The notes beneath the pieces were generated by a model that was not told the origin of the DNA, did no database searches, and worked only from the letters and a program-made list of their open reading frames with translations. The translations under genes and the position numbers were made by a program. This document shows positions 21,241 through 34,199 of a stretch of DNA of 64,000 nt, one piece after another. The stretch is from Tetracentron sinense (taxonomy: Eukaryota > Streptophyta > Magnoliopsida > Trochodendrales > Trochodendraceae): assembly GCA_015143295.1 (NCBI GenBank), contig CM026557.1:28491760-28555759 (forward strand), written 5' to 3'. The first letter of the stretch is position 1, and each line of letters begins with the position of its first letter.

Positions 21241-21694
21241 TTGACCAACCCGGTTAACCACCCCTAGCCTCCCGGCTAGACCCTAAGCTACCCTTGGTGC
21301 ACACACAACACTCCCCTAGCCTTGGCATAGGCTCATGTGCCAGAACTACACTCGGTCTGATCTCACCCCAATGTGAGTACGTAGGCAACCCAATCCGAGT
21401 TCGACCCTAGTTTAGCTTTTCTCTTCTTGGATTAGTATAAACTAAAATCTAAGACATTTGACTGTAACTTGACATTAATTTAGCTTAAACCTAGTAAGTA
21501 GGAAACCGTTGTAAAACGGAAGTACCGGGGTGCCTAACACTTTCCCCGGACTTAACCAAACCTCTTACTCAGAACTCTAAGTAGACTTAAGACCTTATCC
21601 ATTACCCTGCGACTTATCCCTACCGAATTAATAAGTGACGACTCTAAGCACAACATCATGTCAAAATGTGGGTACCCGAATCCGTGCTCACAGC

Positions 21695-22694
21695 AGTCAT
21701 GAACAAGATGGGTAGGACTCGAGCACAAAGCACACACCTCATTAGATGATGAAGCTTGAGGTGGTTGTGTTCGAATTTGTTTGGCAGACAGGAGCTGATC
21801 TAACTTTTGAGACAATGTATCTACTTTATTAAAGACATCTACAAGGTTATTCACCTCATAAATGCCCCTCTTTTGTGAAGTGGTAGATGTTTGTCCCTCC
21901 GAACGACTCGAGGTGGCATGTTGCATTGAGTTTTTACTCAAGTTCTCAAAGAGCTCCCAAGCTTCATTCTCATTCTTATGCATGAAAGTGTCACCACAAG
22001 AAGCATCCACTATTTGATGATTATGGTCAGTCAAACCATCATAGAAACATTGAATGAGTTGCCATTTCAGCACTTGATGATGCGGACACTTACGAATAAG
22101 GTCCTTCTACCTTTCCCAAGTCTCGAAGAATTGCTCACCATCCAGTTGAAAGAAACTTGTGATGGTTCGCCTAATCTAATTAGTCTTCCCTATTGGAAAG
22201 TACTTTTTCAGAAACTCTTGTTGCATTTGGACCCAAGTTGTTATAGTGTTGGCCTCTAAAGCAACCTTTGGCTTTGTCTTTAAGAGAAAAATGAAAGAGG
22301 CGTAACCTAAGAGTATCATCCGTAAAGTTCTGCAACTTAAAGGTAGTACAGAACTCTAGGAACTCATCTAAATGTTTGTATGGATCCTCGTTATTAAGTC
22401 CAAAGTAGGATGGAAGCATTTATATAATGCTGGACTTAATCTTGTAATGAGCTGCCATAGGTCAGGCAACCGAATGCATAATGGAGAAGTGTATGTGGTA
22501 GGAGTAAAATATTCCTTAAGAGTTTTGGGCAACACTTGATCTGCTTCTCCCTCCATTATGTAATAATGAAATCTGTCGAGATTAGAAAATTTTCGAAAGG
22601 ATGCTCTAATGGATCTAAGAGTTTTCTCTAACTCTAAGTCAATGGGAATTAACTTAGGTTCACAAGATCGACAAACGTGCATACACCCTAACAA
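21695..22694 (-). pseudogene. gag: Athila-like gag, N-terminal and middle part
   Basis: Minus-strand pieces in three frames give the Athila Gag core: YFGLNNEDPYKHLDEFLEFCTTF and LRLRLFHFSLKDKAKGC (22419-22180), then LIQCFYDGLTDHNHQIVDASCGDTFMHK and EAWELFENLS (22073 downward), and the first zinc-knuckle part with CALC near 21740. Frameshifts lie near 22370 and 22180-22080. Gag should bind element RNA and form particles, but this copy cannot make it. Confidence 0.8.
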
Positions 22695-23016
22695 GAAAAC
22701 TTTTAAGTTTGACAGACTCCAATTCTCTAGGAAAACTTCTAAGTTTGACAGGCACCAACTCTTTACTGTAAGAAAATTCTACTTTTAATAAATAAGAACT
22801 TACTTTGCTTGATTGTTGTAAGGTTGTGTAGCCAAATTTTTGCTATTTCTGAAGCATTTGAAGTAGTCTCCAGCCACAACATCCTCACTTCTTTTATTGA
22901 ATTGATACCTGCAAAACAAAGATTATTCAAAGGTAAGTTGATTTACACTTTGCTTATTAAAAAAAAATAAAAAATTTCTTCTTCAAAGTTAAGTAATGTA
23001 ACTGTTCCAACAGTCT
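22695..23016 (-). other. Athila-like untranslated leader
   Basis: AT-rich sequence between the PBS and the gag start. It contains a local repeat of the type AACTTCTAAGTTTGACAG (about 22695-22755). No ORF. Confidence 0.5.
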
Positions 23017-23031
23017 CCGGCAATAGCGCCA
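23017..23031 (-). promoter_or_regulatory. Primer binding site of the Athila-like element
   Basis: The minus strand reads TGGCGCTATTGCCGG, one change from the TGGCGCCGTTGCCGG type (Asp tRNA) usual for Athila elements. It fixes the right LTR as the 5' LTR. Confidence 0.75.
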
Positions 23032-23953
23032 AAAAGTTTATCGATTAAGATTGTTATTCGTAAAAGCACTAATTCTGGAGAATAGTGACAAGTATTGATG
23101 GTGTCAAACCACGAAGACTACGCTGGTTATATTGCTTAATAATAATAAAAAAAATTTGATTTAAAGGTGAACAATTAGATTAAGATTGCTAATTAAAATT
23201 TCTAAGATTATTCTAAATATTAAAGCAAACAAAAGTGATTAGGAATCTAGAGAAAGAAGTCTAGGGTATTGAATCCACCGCTAGCCTCCTAACCTTGATT
23301 AACTATATTCAATCCAGTGATTATTATTTGTAATTGATTTTGAATAATTGGACTATAAGTCTCAATCAAATTCTTTCAAAAGATCAAGTATAAAAATCCT
23401 AGGTATGATCTATCTTTGGTTGGAACAGATCGTCCACATTATACTAACTTACCTAGGGTTATGGCCATGATCTGTCTTTCCGTTGGTATATAGAATTCTC
23501 ATACTTGTATAAGAAGCACCATTACATGACATCCATAAATGAAATCACATAAATTAATTATGGATTGAATCTCAATCAAATCAAAATTAATTCCTAAGAT
23601 AAGGAAAACTTTATTAAGATTGAAAATTGTACAATGAAATCGATTGCCAAAGCAATCCTCGAGTCATGCAATCTCTATTACAAATAATGGAACCCTAGAA
23701 AGAAATACAGAAAATACAGCGTTACTTGGCTAGGGTTTAATCAAAACCCTAGATGGGAGCTTAGTTGCTCATGGGGAAAGGAATAGCCGCCATTGATGGT
23801 GAAGATTCTATGCTCCAAGACCTTCCTAAACTCTTCTCCAGCCTCCTTTTCTGATAAAAATCACCCTAGAACTCATGAACCCGTTTCCTTTTATAAGGTA
23901 GCAAGTAGGGTTTCAAAAAGGCAAAAATCTGGAAAATAAATTTGCAGACTTCC

Positions 23954-26900
23954 TGTGACGCCCCGAACCCACGCTTAAGGAATCAAGTTCCGAGACGCGT
24001 GCTTGTTCATCATAACCAGGCATGCGGAAGACTTTACCCGTGAAAATACCAGAATTTTGAACTTTTCTTATGAGCTTACATAAGCAATAACAACTAGTCA
24101 TCACAATAACCCATCATAAGCAAATGTGTTACCTCACTAGTTATAGTAGTCTTTACTTTTGGTGCCACAACTGCACCAATATACCTCCAGACTCTAAAGT
24201 GTAACTTCTTATCAATCGATAACCGCTTCAAAATCTGAAGACATAAAATGAGATGTGAGCCATAGAGCCCAACAAAATCAACAGCCCTTCTAAACTATTT
24301 TCCACATGATAACATTCATCAATAATGATATAGTACAATATCATTCTCATATTATAATAATATGCAGAATAATAATATCATAATTCGTGACCCGAGGTCA
24401 CTCGGGGCTATCTCACCCTATTCGAGGTTCCCAACCTCCAAGTTGTCAAATTCATCCAGTCATTGTCCACGACACCAGGTTACCATTTCAGATAACTGTT
24501 CACGCTTTATCCTTGAGTCCACAGACTTGATCGACTAGGCCTTCACCCGTGTACAACCTCTATCCATAAGTCCACAAGCTCAATTATCAACCAATCGGGA
24601 CTTCTCCCGATTATAACCAATCATTGGTTATGTCGACTCAATTAATCCTTAAATAATCATATTCTACACATAACCCGGGTCTTCACCTGATAACTGCCAG
24701 GAACAATACTTCTGAAACATCACACTCTGTCAGGTACAACACCTCTGACAATCACACTCTGTCAGGAACCACACCTCTGACACTTACTTTATATTTTCCC
24801 TCTATGGGAACACCGACACACACACGACCACATTTGTCAGGAAACACATCTGATTGCCAGGATACACATCTAATTGTCAGGATACACATCTGATTGGCCA
24901 GGATACACATCTAATAGCCAGGAAACCCATCCAACCTGTCAGGAAAATGAAACTCATCTGACAAGCCAGGGATGCACCTCTGACTAACAGGAAACACCTG
25001 ACCACCAGGAAACACTTCTATCAGGTACACATCTGACATATCACCCTGTCAGGCATAACACCTCTGACATGACACCCTTGTTAGGGAACACATCTGATTA
25101 CCAGGAACACATCTGACCTGTCAGGAATAATACATCTGACATATCAGGAACACCCATCTAATAACCAAGAAACACCTCTGACATCAAATCCTGTCAAGCA
25201 AAACACATCTGACATTAACCTCTGTCAGGCACAACACCTTTGACATCAAATCTTGTCAGGCAAAACACATCTGACATTAACCTCTGTCAGGCACAACACC
25301 TCTGACATTAACCTCTACCAGGCATAACACCTCTGACATTAACCTCTACCAGGCACAACACCTCTGACATCAAATCCTGTCAGGCACAACACCTCTGATA
25401 GCTACCATCATATATCATCACAGCCTCTATTGGGTGCATACCTGCCGACACAAGCTAATGCCCCCTCAGGGTAACATTATTGAGTTCGTAAACTCAATAC
25501 ATCACTGGGTCCATAGACCCCAATCCAACCTTGAGCCCATGGCCCAATGCTGTCCTAACTCTCCCGACTATCAATCAAGGAGGAACCCGAGCTCATAATA
25601 GATACCGCCTCTCCGAACCTAGCCAAAGAAGGACCACAGAAAGCATTTCACGTAGGTTAAGTTTTCTAACCATAGGAAATCCCCAATTATTCAAGCCTTG
25701 CTTGAATAATTGAACCAGTTGGGCCTCACGCCCGTGTACTAAGTCCGATGGTAAACCGTTCCGATGTGGAACATTACCCGGCCGATAGACCATTCCATCG
25801 CCTTACCATGTCCCAACAACATCACATCATACACAAAGGTTGTCTCGAGGTGGGACTTTTACCAGGCCAATGGACCTACCATTGCCTTAAAATAAATATC
25901 ACATCATACAATAAAGTAGTTCCGATAGGAAACTTAATCAGGTCAATGGACCCTACCATTGCCTTACAATGTCAAAATCACATCACATCACACATATAGA
26001 AGCCTAGTCAGGCTCTCATAACTTCCTGCGGTGCGATCGATCGCATTTCCCCTGCGATTTATCGCAAATCACAGTGAGCCTAAATTCTGAGCTAGAAATA
26101 GCCCGAAATCGAGGGCTCCATCCCTCTGCTCTATTTTCACTCCCATCCATCTCATCCATACATCATTCATAAGGTCTCTGACCTTTTTTCATCCACACAT
26201 AATATCACCAAACCATTCCACATAAATAAAGTAGCTTAAATAAGGGAAAAGAGAAGAGATGGAGAGGGATTTTACTTATTACACAACTTTCGAGGCTCCG
26301 AATGTTGAAATGGTCGTCGCCAATGCGATCAGAATGCTGGAAAACCTCTAGGTGAACCGCCTCTCTCTAACCTCCACTTTCTCTCTCTAGAATTCTCTCT
26401 ATCTCTCTCTACACGCCAATCGAGACACCGAGGAGAAAATCAGACGTCGCCAACGTGTCGGGAACGTCGAAAAACCCCAAAGGGACCTCCCTTTCCCTTT
26501 CTCTCTCTTCCTTGCTCTCTCCTCTTTCTCTCTCTTCCTTTCTCTCTCCTCACTTTCTCTCTCTAAAAATTCTGGGGCAGAGCCTCCTTTGCTGTCCAAA
26601 ACCTGTAAATGAGGAGGTCTGGCCCCTCTTTTAAAGACCATGGGTCATGTGCATGGCACATGGCCTCTCTTGATGTGACTTGTTGACCAAGTCAACACTT
26701 TGACTATTTGACTCGATTCCCGATTTCTTTGCACTTACGGCCTCCGAAACATTATCAAACGAAGTCCGATTTTGATGAAACTTCAGGCGACCAAACTTGG
26801 GATAGTTCGACACCTACTGTAAAAATTTCGGAGAAAAATACTGAGTTTTGACAGCTGCACTTTTATCCGGAACAAAACTGTAAAACCCACTAATTCCCTG

Positions 26901-27300
26901 AGATAACTAACTGTCGAAACGATAGACGTTAGTTCCCACGGCCGAACGGCACGCACTGGTATCAGCCACACAGATTTCTATTGGGATCCCCAAGAAATAT
27001 TGAGTCCCACTTAATTTCTAAAAATCTGAAAATTTCCCGTTTTCTTGATTTTCTTACAAGATATGACCCTACGGTCCTGTGATACGATACCTAACGAAAC
27101 CAATACGACAGGTGAAGGTCCTGGTAGTCAACCAACACACTGTGTGCGGTTTTCGAGAAGAGATACTGAGATTTTATCGGTACAACTCATTCCCAAGTAA
27201 AACTCACTTTTCACAATTTAATTAAATACTTCACTTATTAATCCCAATTAAGGACCAATAAACCCATAATTTTATTATATTAAAATTCTGGGGCATTACA
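23954..27300 (-). mobile_element. Solo gypsy LTR, 3347 bp, with 5-bp target duplication
   Basis: On the minus strand it starts TGTAATGCCCCAGAA (27300) and ends GGGGCGTCACA (23954), the terminal style of chromovirus LTRs. CTTCC flanks it on both sides (23949-23953 and 27301-27305), and the host sequence on both sides is continuous with the other Athila LTR at 13540-13600. No internal region is present, so it is a solo LTR left by LTR-LTR recombination. It holds a tandem repeat array and a GCGATCGATCGC palindrome near 26034. CT-rich tracts lie at 26380-26570. Confidence 0.9.
24690..25400. repeat. Tandem repeat array inside the solo LTR
   Basis: Units built on TGTCAGGCACAACACCTCTGACA recur more than 15 times with period about 25-36 bp, more regular toward the right (25190-25400). 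Each unit has short inverted symmetry (TGTCAG..CTGACA), so the array can fold into serial hairpins. Confidence 0.8.
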
Positions 27301-27549
27301 CTTCCGCTCGGCCAGAGCTAGCTAGTGCTCGGGCGGTTTGTGGCAGTATACTTTTTCTTCATTTATTTTCCTGTTTTCTTCAGTTCTTTCATTGTCTGAG
27401 CTCTTCTAAGTTCTTGAAAGCTCTTATCATTTGAGAATTATGCTCTTTTCTCTCCTTAGTCCTGAAAACAATAAATTATAATTAAAAATTACAAGAATTA
27501 AGTTCTAAAGAGCTAACAAGTGTACTTTCGGGTGCCTAAATGTGCAACA

Positions 27550-28782
27550 TTAGGCACCGATCACCTGCCGAAGTCAACAATTCGGCTAAACATGGAATAC
27601 TCAGCATATACAAGCTACTAGCTAATAATATTATAAAACATTAACATGCACACAGTTCATCAATTCATCCAAAATCATAGAGCGTAGAGTGAGAAACCTT
27701 ACTTCAAAACTTAACTTAGAAAATGTGTAGTTTTCTAATCATAGTCTTATGAACATACTTTGAAATCAAATCTTATGAGTCCTTACGAGAAACCAAAACT
27801 TGTCTTATGAGTTCTTTTGAGAATCAAGGTTCTTATGAGATCTTTGAGCTTATGAGATTCACTAGTTCTCATGAGATCTTTGCTTATGAGGCTTATGAGT
27901 TTCTTATAAGACTTATGAGATTCCTTATGAGATTCCTTATGAGCTTATGAACTTATGGGCCAGACCTTAGCACCCGTAAAAAGACTTAGAGTAAGGTATA
28001 TAAATTTCCTTCATCGCATACATAGAAGTGGGATGCCACGATCCTTGACCAACCTTCCCGTTAGCATTATCAAATGTCAGTTGATGATGAAAAATGATGT
28101 ATTGACACATGGAGGATATTTCCTAGTCAAATCAGAATTTGAACTAGTTAGAAGCTACGTAAATAAAGATTATGATGATCTGCAAGGTTCAGATACCTTA
28201 AAGTATGCCACGTTCGAGAATAAGATCCGAACTCCGAGCATGCTGATCAACTCAATACACCTTCACGGCATGAAGTAGTTCGAGTATTTCACAAATGATA
28301 TGATCAAATAAGAAGATTTTGATAAACTGATAAGCTTTCAGAAATCTAATGGAAAGCTCAATGGCGTTGTGAGCATATACTGATCAGAAGCTCGAAGGAG
28401 TCATACTCCGTTGAGATGCAAAAGGCGGCTACCAGTTCAGCCTCATCTTCATAGGGATTCGGTGGAATCAGATCATCATGTACCCTATTGCCTTGTCAGG
28501 GGGTAAAGGTACCGATTACCTTCCTCGTGGGAATGTGTGTGTGTGTTCCCCTCGTCTCTCATTCTAGGAAAGTATGGATTACTTCCTCGGCTGACAGTCA
28601 GGAGGGAATTCTGGGATGTATCTTGCCCCATTTTCCTATGGGCTAACGGAGGAATTCTGGAATGATTGAGGCCTGACGGTGGATATCTCATCCACCCTGA
28701 GAATAGTGCCTTCATCCAACACTTATGATTTCTCTAGACAAGGTATCCCAAAGACTTATGACCTACCTTTGGTGTACGATGA

Positions 28783-28821
<39 letters not shown>

Positions 28822-28868
28822 TTGGGGGAAGGATTATGAGATGTGGTTTGAAGGGCTAGGAAGGAATT
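27550..28868 (-). repeat. Antisense gypsy LTR fragment and unassigned DNA
   Basis: The left end (about 27562-27605) carries the conserved Tekay-LTR block, CACCTGCCG then CGGCTAAACATGGAATACTCAGC, antisense as in the solo LTR at 35091. From 27760 to 27960 a degenerate CTTATGAGATT repeat follows. From 27960 on I recognise nothing. A (TA)n run is at 28783-28816. No gene supported. Confidence 0.4.
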
Positions 28869-29522
28869 TGTTAAAATAGTTAAACTCCTTTCTAAAGTAG
28901 TTTACTCTTTTAACCTTTGAAGAATGTATCCAAAGGATTGTTTGGGTCATAACAGTTTAAAGGATTAAATCATAATTGAAAGTCGGCTATAGTAATTTGA
29001 TGAGCTGGAAGCTCTTTCTTAAAAGAACACGTGATACTTAACAGATAGGCTCCTTTTAATGGATGTAGGTTATATTTAACAGAATATACGTTAGTTACTA
29101 ATAGAATAACTCCACTTAACTGAAAACAGCTGTCATATGTCAGAATTAGTTAGATATCACATCAGTGAATATTTTGATTATTATTATTGATAAAAAGGGA
29201 TTTTTTCTCTATAAATAGGAGGAGGCCCGTAGAGGATAATAAGAAGAAAAAAGGGGGATTTAGTTGAGATTGGGGGTTGATCTTTTGCATCAGAAAACTT
29301 AGAGGAGAAGTTTCCTTTTCAAAAACACTGCGTTCTTGAGTATTCTGAAAAAGGAAGGCTGCCAGAATTGCGAAGGTAGCTAAACTACTTCAGGCTTGCA
29401 GCAGTCCCAGAAAGTTTGAAGGAGGTTGCTGATGACAAGTTGCTGATCTTATATGGCAAAACTATAGCCGTAGATAAAGATCTAGTAATCTACATCAGCA
29501 ATCCGGATCTTTGGTTCCAACA
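28869..29522 (+). repeat. 5' LTR (right part) of a Tat-like gypsy element
   Basis: The right border is CCAACA (29522), directly before the PBS. A good TATA box, TCTATAAATAGGA, lies at 29208-29220, about 300 bp before the border. The left border is uncertain; TGTT starts at 28869 and TGTTTGG at 28939 are candidates. The 3' LTR was not found in the window. Confidence 0.5.
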
Positions 29523-29526
29523 ATTA

Positions 29527-29543
29527 GCGACTCCACTGGGGAC
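29527..29543 (+). promoter_or_regulatory. Primer binding site of the Tat-like element
   Basis: GCGACTCCACTGGGGAC is the PBS type I recall from Tat/Ogre-group elements. It begins a few bases after the LTR border at 29522 and about 28 bp before the gag ATG. Confidence 0.65.
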
Positions 29544-29570
29544 GCACGGTTGCATCAATCCTGAAAGACA

Positions 29571-31354
29571 ATGATGAGTACGAGGGCCAATCCTTCAAGT
29601 TCCACTACTGCGGAAGATGTCTGGGAAGAATCTACTACATCTAGGCCTGAAGGAGGAAATCTAAGTTCGATTCTTGGGCCGATTATCGCACAAATTCAAG
29701 CTTCTCTGGAACAAATACAGATCCAAATGCAAGCTCAGTTGCAAAACCAAATTCAAGAAATGCATGACAAAGTAGCTGCATAGATCTTGGCTTCTAAGAA
29801 GCATATAGAGGAAACTTTTAAGAAAGCTCAACACACTCGAGCTGAAGATCATCTAGATCGTACAGATTGGACTCCACCAATCCAAAATCCTGAGAAAAGC
29901 CCTCCAATGAATAAAACTCCTTTGAATGGCAGTCATACACAAGATTTCACCCCATCTCCAAGCCATAATTACCAAGAGTTCAAAGATCATGATCATGGTA
30001 AAGTGGTAGCCTTCATGACAACAGAGGATTTTTCAGCCATGTTTGAAAAAGAGCAGGCTCGACAATCAGGACCTGCAGGCGCCTTTGACATCAGACCCCT
30101 ATTTTCACCAGAACTCCTTCGAATGGAATATCCTCTAGGTTACATCGCTCCTCAATTTACTCTTTACAATGGAAGAACGGGAAATACTAGAGAACATGTT
30201 ATGCATTTTTTTGATACTTTGGGCAAGTACGCTGGAAGTGAAGATTTACGCCTTTGAGAATTCTCAAAGTCTCTCATAGATAGAGCTTTTTCCTGGTACA
30301 CCACATTGTCGGTAGATAAAATCCATTCCTGAGAGGAAATGGTTAGGGCTTTCTCGAAGAAGTTCTTTCCTGTGGAAGAGTGTATTACTTGAAGCACTCT
30401 TTCAAAGGAAAGGCAAATGAACAGTGAAGACTTGACTAAGTATGTTTGCCACTTTCAGCATCTGGTTCTTGACTGCCATGAGCCTGCTAATGAAGAAAGG
30501 CTTGTTCAGCTATGTGTGGATGGTACCACAAGAGAATATAGGGCTTACTTGGAGGTAGCCGCTATTGGCACGTTTACAAAGTTATATGATGTAGCTCAGT
30601 GCCTTAATGCTGCTGTTTCACGCACCAATACTTTCAGAGCTCTTCATTTCGGATATGATGATAAACCTAATCATCGTGATAGAAGAAGTTCAGCAATAGC
30701 TATAGAAGCCCGAGGAGGATGACATATGTCAAAACAATACCCTCCTCGGTCTGATAGAAGATTCAAGTTTAATCCAGAAGATATTCCATCGCCTTTTCCA
30801 TGTAGCATGGCAGAATTGATTCACATTCTGGATAAATGAATAAATTATGGTGTCTTGTATCCCCCTCCACCACTGCATCCACCTTCAGAAAGCGAGAAAG
30901 AAGATGATAAATATTGCTTGTACCACAAAGTAGTGCCCCATACAACCAAGGATTGTTTTATTTTGCGACGGATTTTTCATGAAAAGATTGCTACGAGACA
31001 CCTGAAAATTTCTACTAATCCGGAGAAATCAATGCACAAGATTTACAAAATCATGATAGTAAGAATGTAGTGGCAATGGTTAATCATAATCTACAAGAGC
31101 TAGCGTCCATGGAAATTGACCAAAAAGAGGTTACATCTGAGATAAAGGCTTTGTCCCAGCTTCCAAAGTTCAAAAGCTTCTTTGATCAAATCAAGTTCTC
31201 AACTATATCAAGAATAGCGGCGGTTGCTGCTCTAATGGAGATAGCTCAAAGTAATGTTGAGCATTGCTTGTTAGCATATTCTGCAACTAGGAAGCCATTT
31301 CGAAAAGCATTTCAAGACATCACTTTCAACTTTGATGATATGGTAAATTCTTAA
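29571..31354 (+). pseudogene. gag: Tat-like gag (broken)
   Basis: The gag frame starts at ATG 29571 with a Gln-rich coiled-coil-like segment, then hits TAG near 29780. Beyond it come the retrotransposon Gag core blocks: PQFTLYNGRTGNTREHVMHFFDTLG (near 30150-30220), SLIDRAFSWYTTL, FSKKFFP, LTKYVCHFQHLVLDC and EERLVQLCVDGT (30430-30520). A C/H motif of the type CLYHKVVPHTTKDC follows near 30915-30960. Several stops look like CGA to TGA or TGG to TGA changes. Frame changes occur near 30400, 30720 and 31070. Confidence 0.75.
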
Positions 31355-31760
31355 CTAGCTCATAATAGACCATTGTATGTTACTGCTTTCATCAATACGG
31401 TGAAAGCTAAGAGAGCCTTGATAGAACTGGGCTCCTCTCTGAATCTTCTCTCACTGTTGATGGTTGAGAAAATATGATTAAGCTTTTCGAAAATCACAAA
31501 GTAGCCAATAGAGATTGCAAGATTTGGTGGTCAAAGCCAAAGCACAGTGGGACATGTTTAAGTTAATCTATAAGTGGGTCCCCTTATTTCTTTAATCCGT
31601 ATGCATGTTATAGATGTCAATGTAAACTACCATGTATTACTTGGTCGTCCTTGGTTGCATAAGTTTTAGTTGGTCCCATCCACATTCCATCAATGCATCA
31701 AAGGTGTCTAGAGAAGAAAGGGTATTTGCATCCAAGCTACACCTACACCTTTTAATCGAT
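31355..31760 (+). pseudogene. Tat-like protease remnant
   Basis: PLYVTAFINTVKAKRALIELGSSLNLL (about 31365-31450) is the aspartic protease active-site region, with the catalytic Asp replaced (ELGSS where D.GSS is expected). YHVLLGRPWLHKF (near 31630-31670) is the conserved end. Stops and frame changes separate the two parts. From here to 32117 the frame is not readable. Confidence 0.65.
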
Positions 31761-32116
31761 CGGAGATACATGTTGCTGATGCCTTGTTTTATGATGAACT
31801 GGTGGTAGGAGGGGAAAATACGTTAGCACAACCTTCTGAAATTGCACTCCCAAAAGGTTTTGAGATCTCTTTGATGCCTTCAGAAAGCCCAATGACGTCA
31901 AAGAGACCGTGGGGCAGTGATGAGTAGAAGGATGAAAAGAAAAGAAGTCCGGGTGAATGCAAAAGGATGATTCAGCCGGATGGTAAAGTTGTTTATATCT
32001 TATGACAATCCAAGGAGTTGGATTCATCAGCATTGAGTCTGACTCCAATGCTAGAGGGACAGTAGTTATAGAAGGAGGAAAGTAAATTTGAAGAAGTAAT
32101 AGAAACACCAGAGCAG

Positions 32117-34090
32117 TTGCAAGATAATATCGAAATAGTAAAAGAAGAGTTGGAAGAAGTAAATCTTGTAGATGGCGGTGACAGCCATTACCCAGTATTG
32201 ATTAGTTCAAAAATAAACAAAGACGAAAAAGAGGATTTGATAAAGTTACTGAAAGAGTATAGAGATGTCTTTGCATGGACATATGAGGAGATGCCTGATT
32301 TAGACCCAAAGCTGGTAACTCACAAGCTGAATATAGATCCTAGATATACCCCAATCTAGCAGTCGTCAAGAAGATTTCATCCAGAGGTTGAGAGCCAGAT
32401 CAAGGCTGAAGTAGAAAAGTTGCTAAAGGCATGCTTCATAAAGCCTATACAACATCCAACTTGGTTGGCAAATGTGTACCAGTTAAGAAGAAAAGCGGTC
32501 AAATATGTTGTTGCATTAATTTTCGGGATTTGAACAAAGCTTGTCCAAATGATGAATTCCCTTTACCAAATATGGACCCACTGGTTGACAGAATAGCTGG
32601 TCACGATGCCTTTTCGTTTATGGACGGATACAACAGATACAATCAAATTAAGATGGCTTCAAAAGATGCAGAAAAGACAGCCTTTAGAACTTCCATCAGT
32701 AACTTCTTTTATACTATGATGCCTTTTGGACTAAAAAATGCAGGAGCAACATGTCAAAAGGGTGATGACAGCTATTTTTCATGACATGTTCCACAATCGA
32801 GGGAAGATTATGTTGACAATATAGTCATCAAGTCCCAAAGACGTAGTGATCATATTGCTGATTTAAAGAAATTCTTCGAAAGATGTCACCAATATCAGTT
32901 GAAAATGAATCCTTTGAAGTGCACCTTTGGAGTATCGGCTGGAAAGTTCTTGGGTTTTGTTGTCAACAGGCATGGAATAGACGTTGATCCAGCAAAAATC
33001 AAGTTATTTCAACTATGACGGCTCCAAAAAATGTCAAGGAACTTAAAAGCTTCTTAGGCAGAGTATCCTATATACGGCATTTCATACCTGGTCTGGCTGA
33101 GATCACTACACCTTTGATGCCTCTATTAAGGAAAAATATTGAATTCAAATGGAGTGAAACTTGTGATGAAGCCTTCAGGAAACTTCAAAAGATGATGAGT
33201 TCCACAAAAACAATGATGGTACTTATTTTGCACAAGCCTTTTGTATTATATTTGGCATCTACAGAATGTGCAATTGGCTCTTTATTGGCTCAGGCAGATC
33301 ATGATGGTTAAGAACGTCCTATCTATTATCTCAACAAAATCTTTCGAGACACAAAGTTGAGATATCCCCATGTGGAAAGAATCTACCTCTCATTGGTTTA
33401 TGCTTTACAGAGGTTTCGTCACTACCTCTTATCTCACAAGGTATTCTTGGTCACAAAGTCTGATCCAATCAGATATCTATTGCTAAAACCTACTCTTTTG
33501 GGACGAGTAGCCAAATGGATTCTCTCACTTTTGGAATTTGACATTACATGTCTCAATCCACACGCTATCAAAGGGCAAGCTTTGGCAGATCTACTGGCCA
33601 ATTTTCCTAGAGTAGATGATACTATATTAAGCGAAGAATTACCGGAAGAGTTACCAGAAGTAATGGCAACAGATGCTTAAGAAGAATGGCTGATGTATTT
33701 TTATGGGTTTAAAACTGGTGATTCTGCTAGAGCTTGTATTGTGCTAAAAGCTCCTAAAGGCAATATCATTTCTCTCTCGTTCAAGTTGGATTTTCTTTGT
33801 TCTAATAACATTGCAGAATATGAAGGTTTTTTAATAGGATTATCAATTGCCAAAGAAATGGGTATTAAACATTTGAAAGTTATGGGTGATTCTAACTTGG
33901 TAGTCAGTCAGATGAATGGCTTATGTAGTGTCAAAGATGTTGGTCTAGCCCCTTACAGAACAACAGCTCAATAGATAATGAAAAGCTTCAACGTTGTTGA
34001 GTTTGGACACAAAGAAAGGTCTGGGAACCGTTATGCGGATGCCTTTTCTACTATGGCTTCTAAGCTTTCTTTTGATGAAGAATCCATATA
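32117..34090 (+). pseudogene. pol: Tat-like pol: RT, RNase H and second (archaeal-type) RNase H; no integrase
   Basis: Readable blocks in order: DVFAWTYEEMPDLDP (32265-32300); RT with CINFRDLNKACPNDEFPLP (32510-32570), SFMDGYNRYNQI and MMPFGLKNAGAT (32720-32750); a YVDN near 32805 where YVDD is expected; FLGFVVNRHGI (32950). The first RNase H is at about 33230-33450. A second RNase H-like domain has WLMYFYGFKTG, NNIAEYEGFLIGL, MGDSNLVVSQ and NRYADAFSTMAS (33690-34070). Two RNase H domains mark the Tat lineage. Integrase should follow but none is found. Confidence 0.8.
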
Positions 34091-34199
34091 GGTAACAGTA
34101 GTACTTCGTCAAATTCCTACTCCATTGGTGATTACTCTTGAAGGATTCTGTCACCAATGAGAAACAATGGGTTTGAAAAGCTATCGAAATCAGAGCCTT

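Larger units (their letters stand above)
18790..21694 (-). mobile_element. 2.9-kb insert in Athila gag, possible Tat/Ogre-type LTR
   Basis: The Athila Gag frame is broken cleanly here: the zinc-knuckle coding halves on either side (about 18770-18789 and 21695-21730) belong together. Read on the minus strand the insert begins TGTGAGCACGGATTCGGGTA (21694 downward), which I recall as an LTR start of large gypsy elements. The left border is less clear (near TTATAAGCACC), with at best a degenerate target duplication. No ORF is convincing. The insert is rich in TTAACCATGGTTAA palindromes and CTACCGGGCC repeats. Confidence 0.5.
23032..27549 (-). repeat. 5' LTR of the Athila-like element, split by a solo LTR
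   Basis: The LTR is in two parts, about 23032-23953 and 27306-27549, roughly 1.17 kb when the insertion is left out. The left part matches 12701-13560. The right end GTGCCTAAATGTGCAACA is a plausible LTR terminus (TGTTGCACATTTAGG on the minus strand). The left border is set by the PBS, to within a few bases. Confidence 0.65.

Noticed and set aside
24690..25400. Regular short repeats that might suggest a CRISPR array
   Set aside because: Units and spacers are both variable copies of one sequence, there are no unique spacers and no cas genes, and it lies in a plant LTR.
27955..28278. 107-codon plus-strand frame
   Set aside because: No recognisable domain, no neighbouring element part in frame, and flanked by LTR debris. 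Length is within chance.
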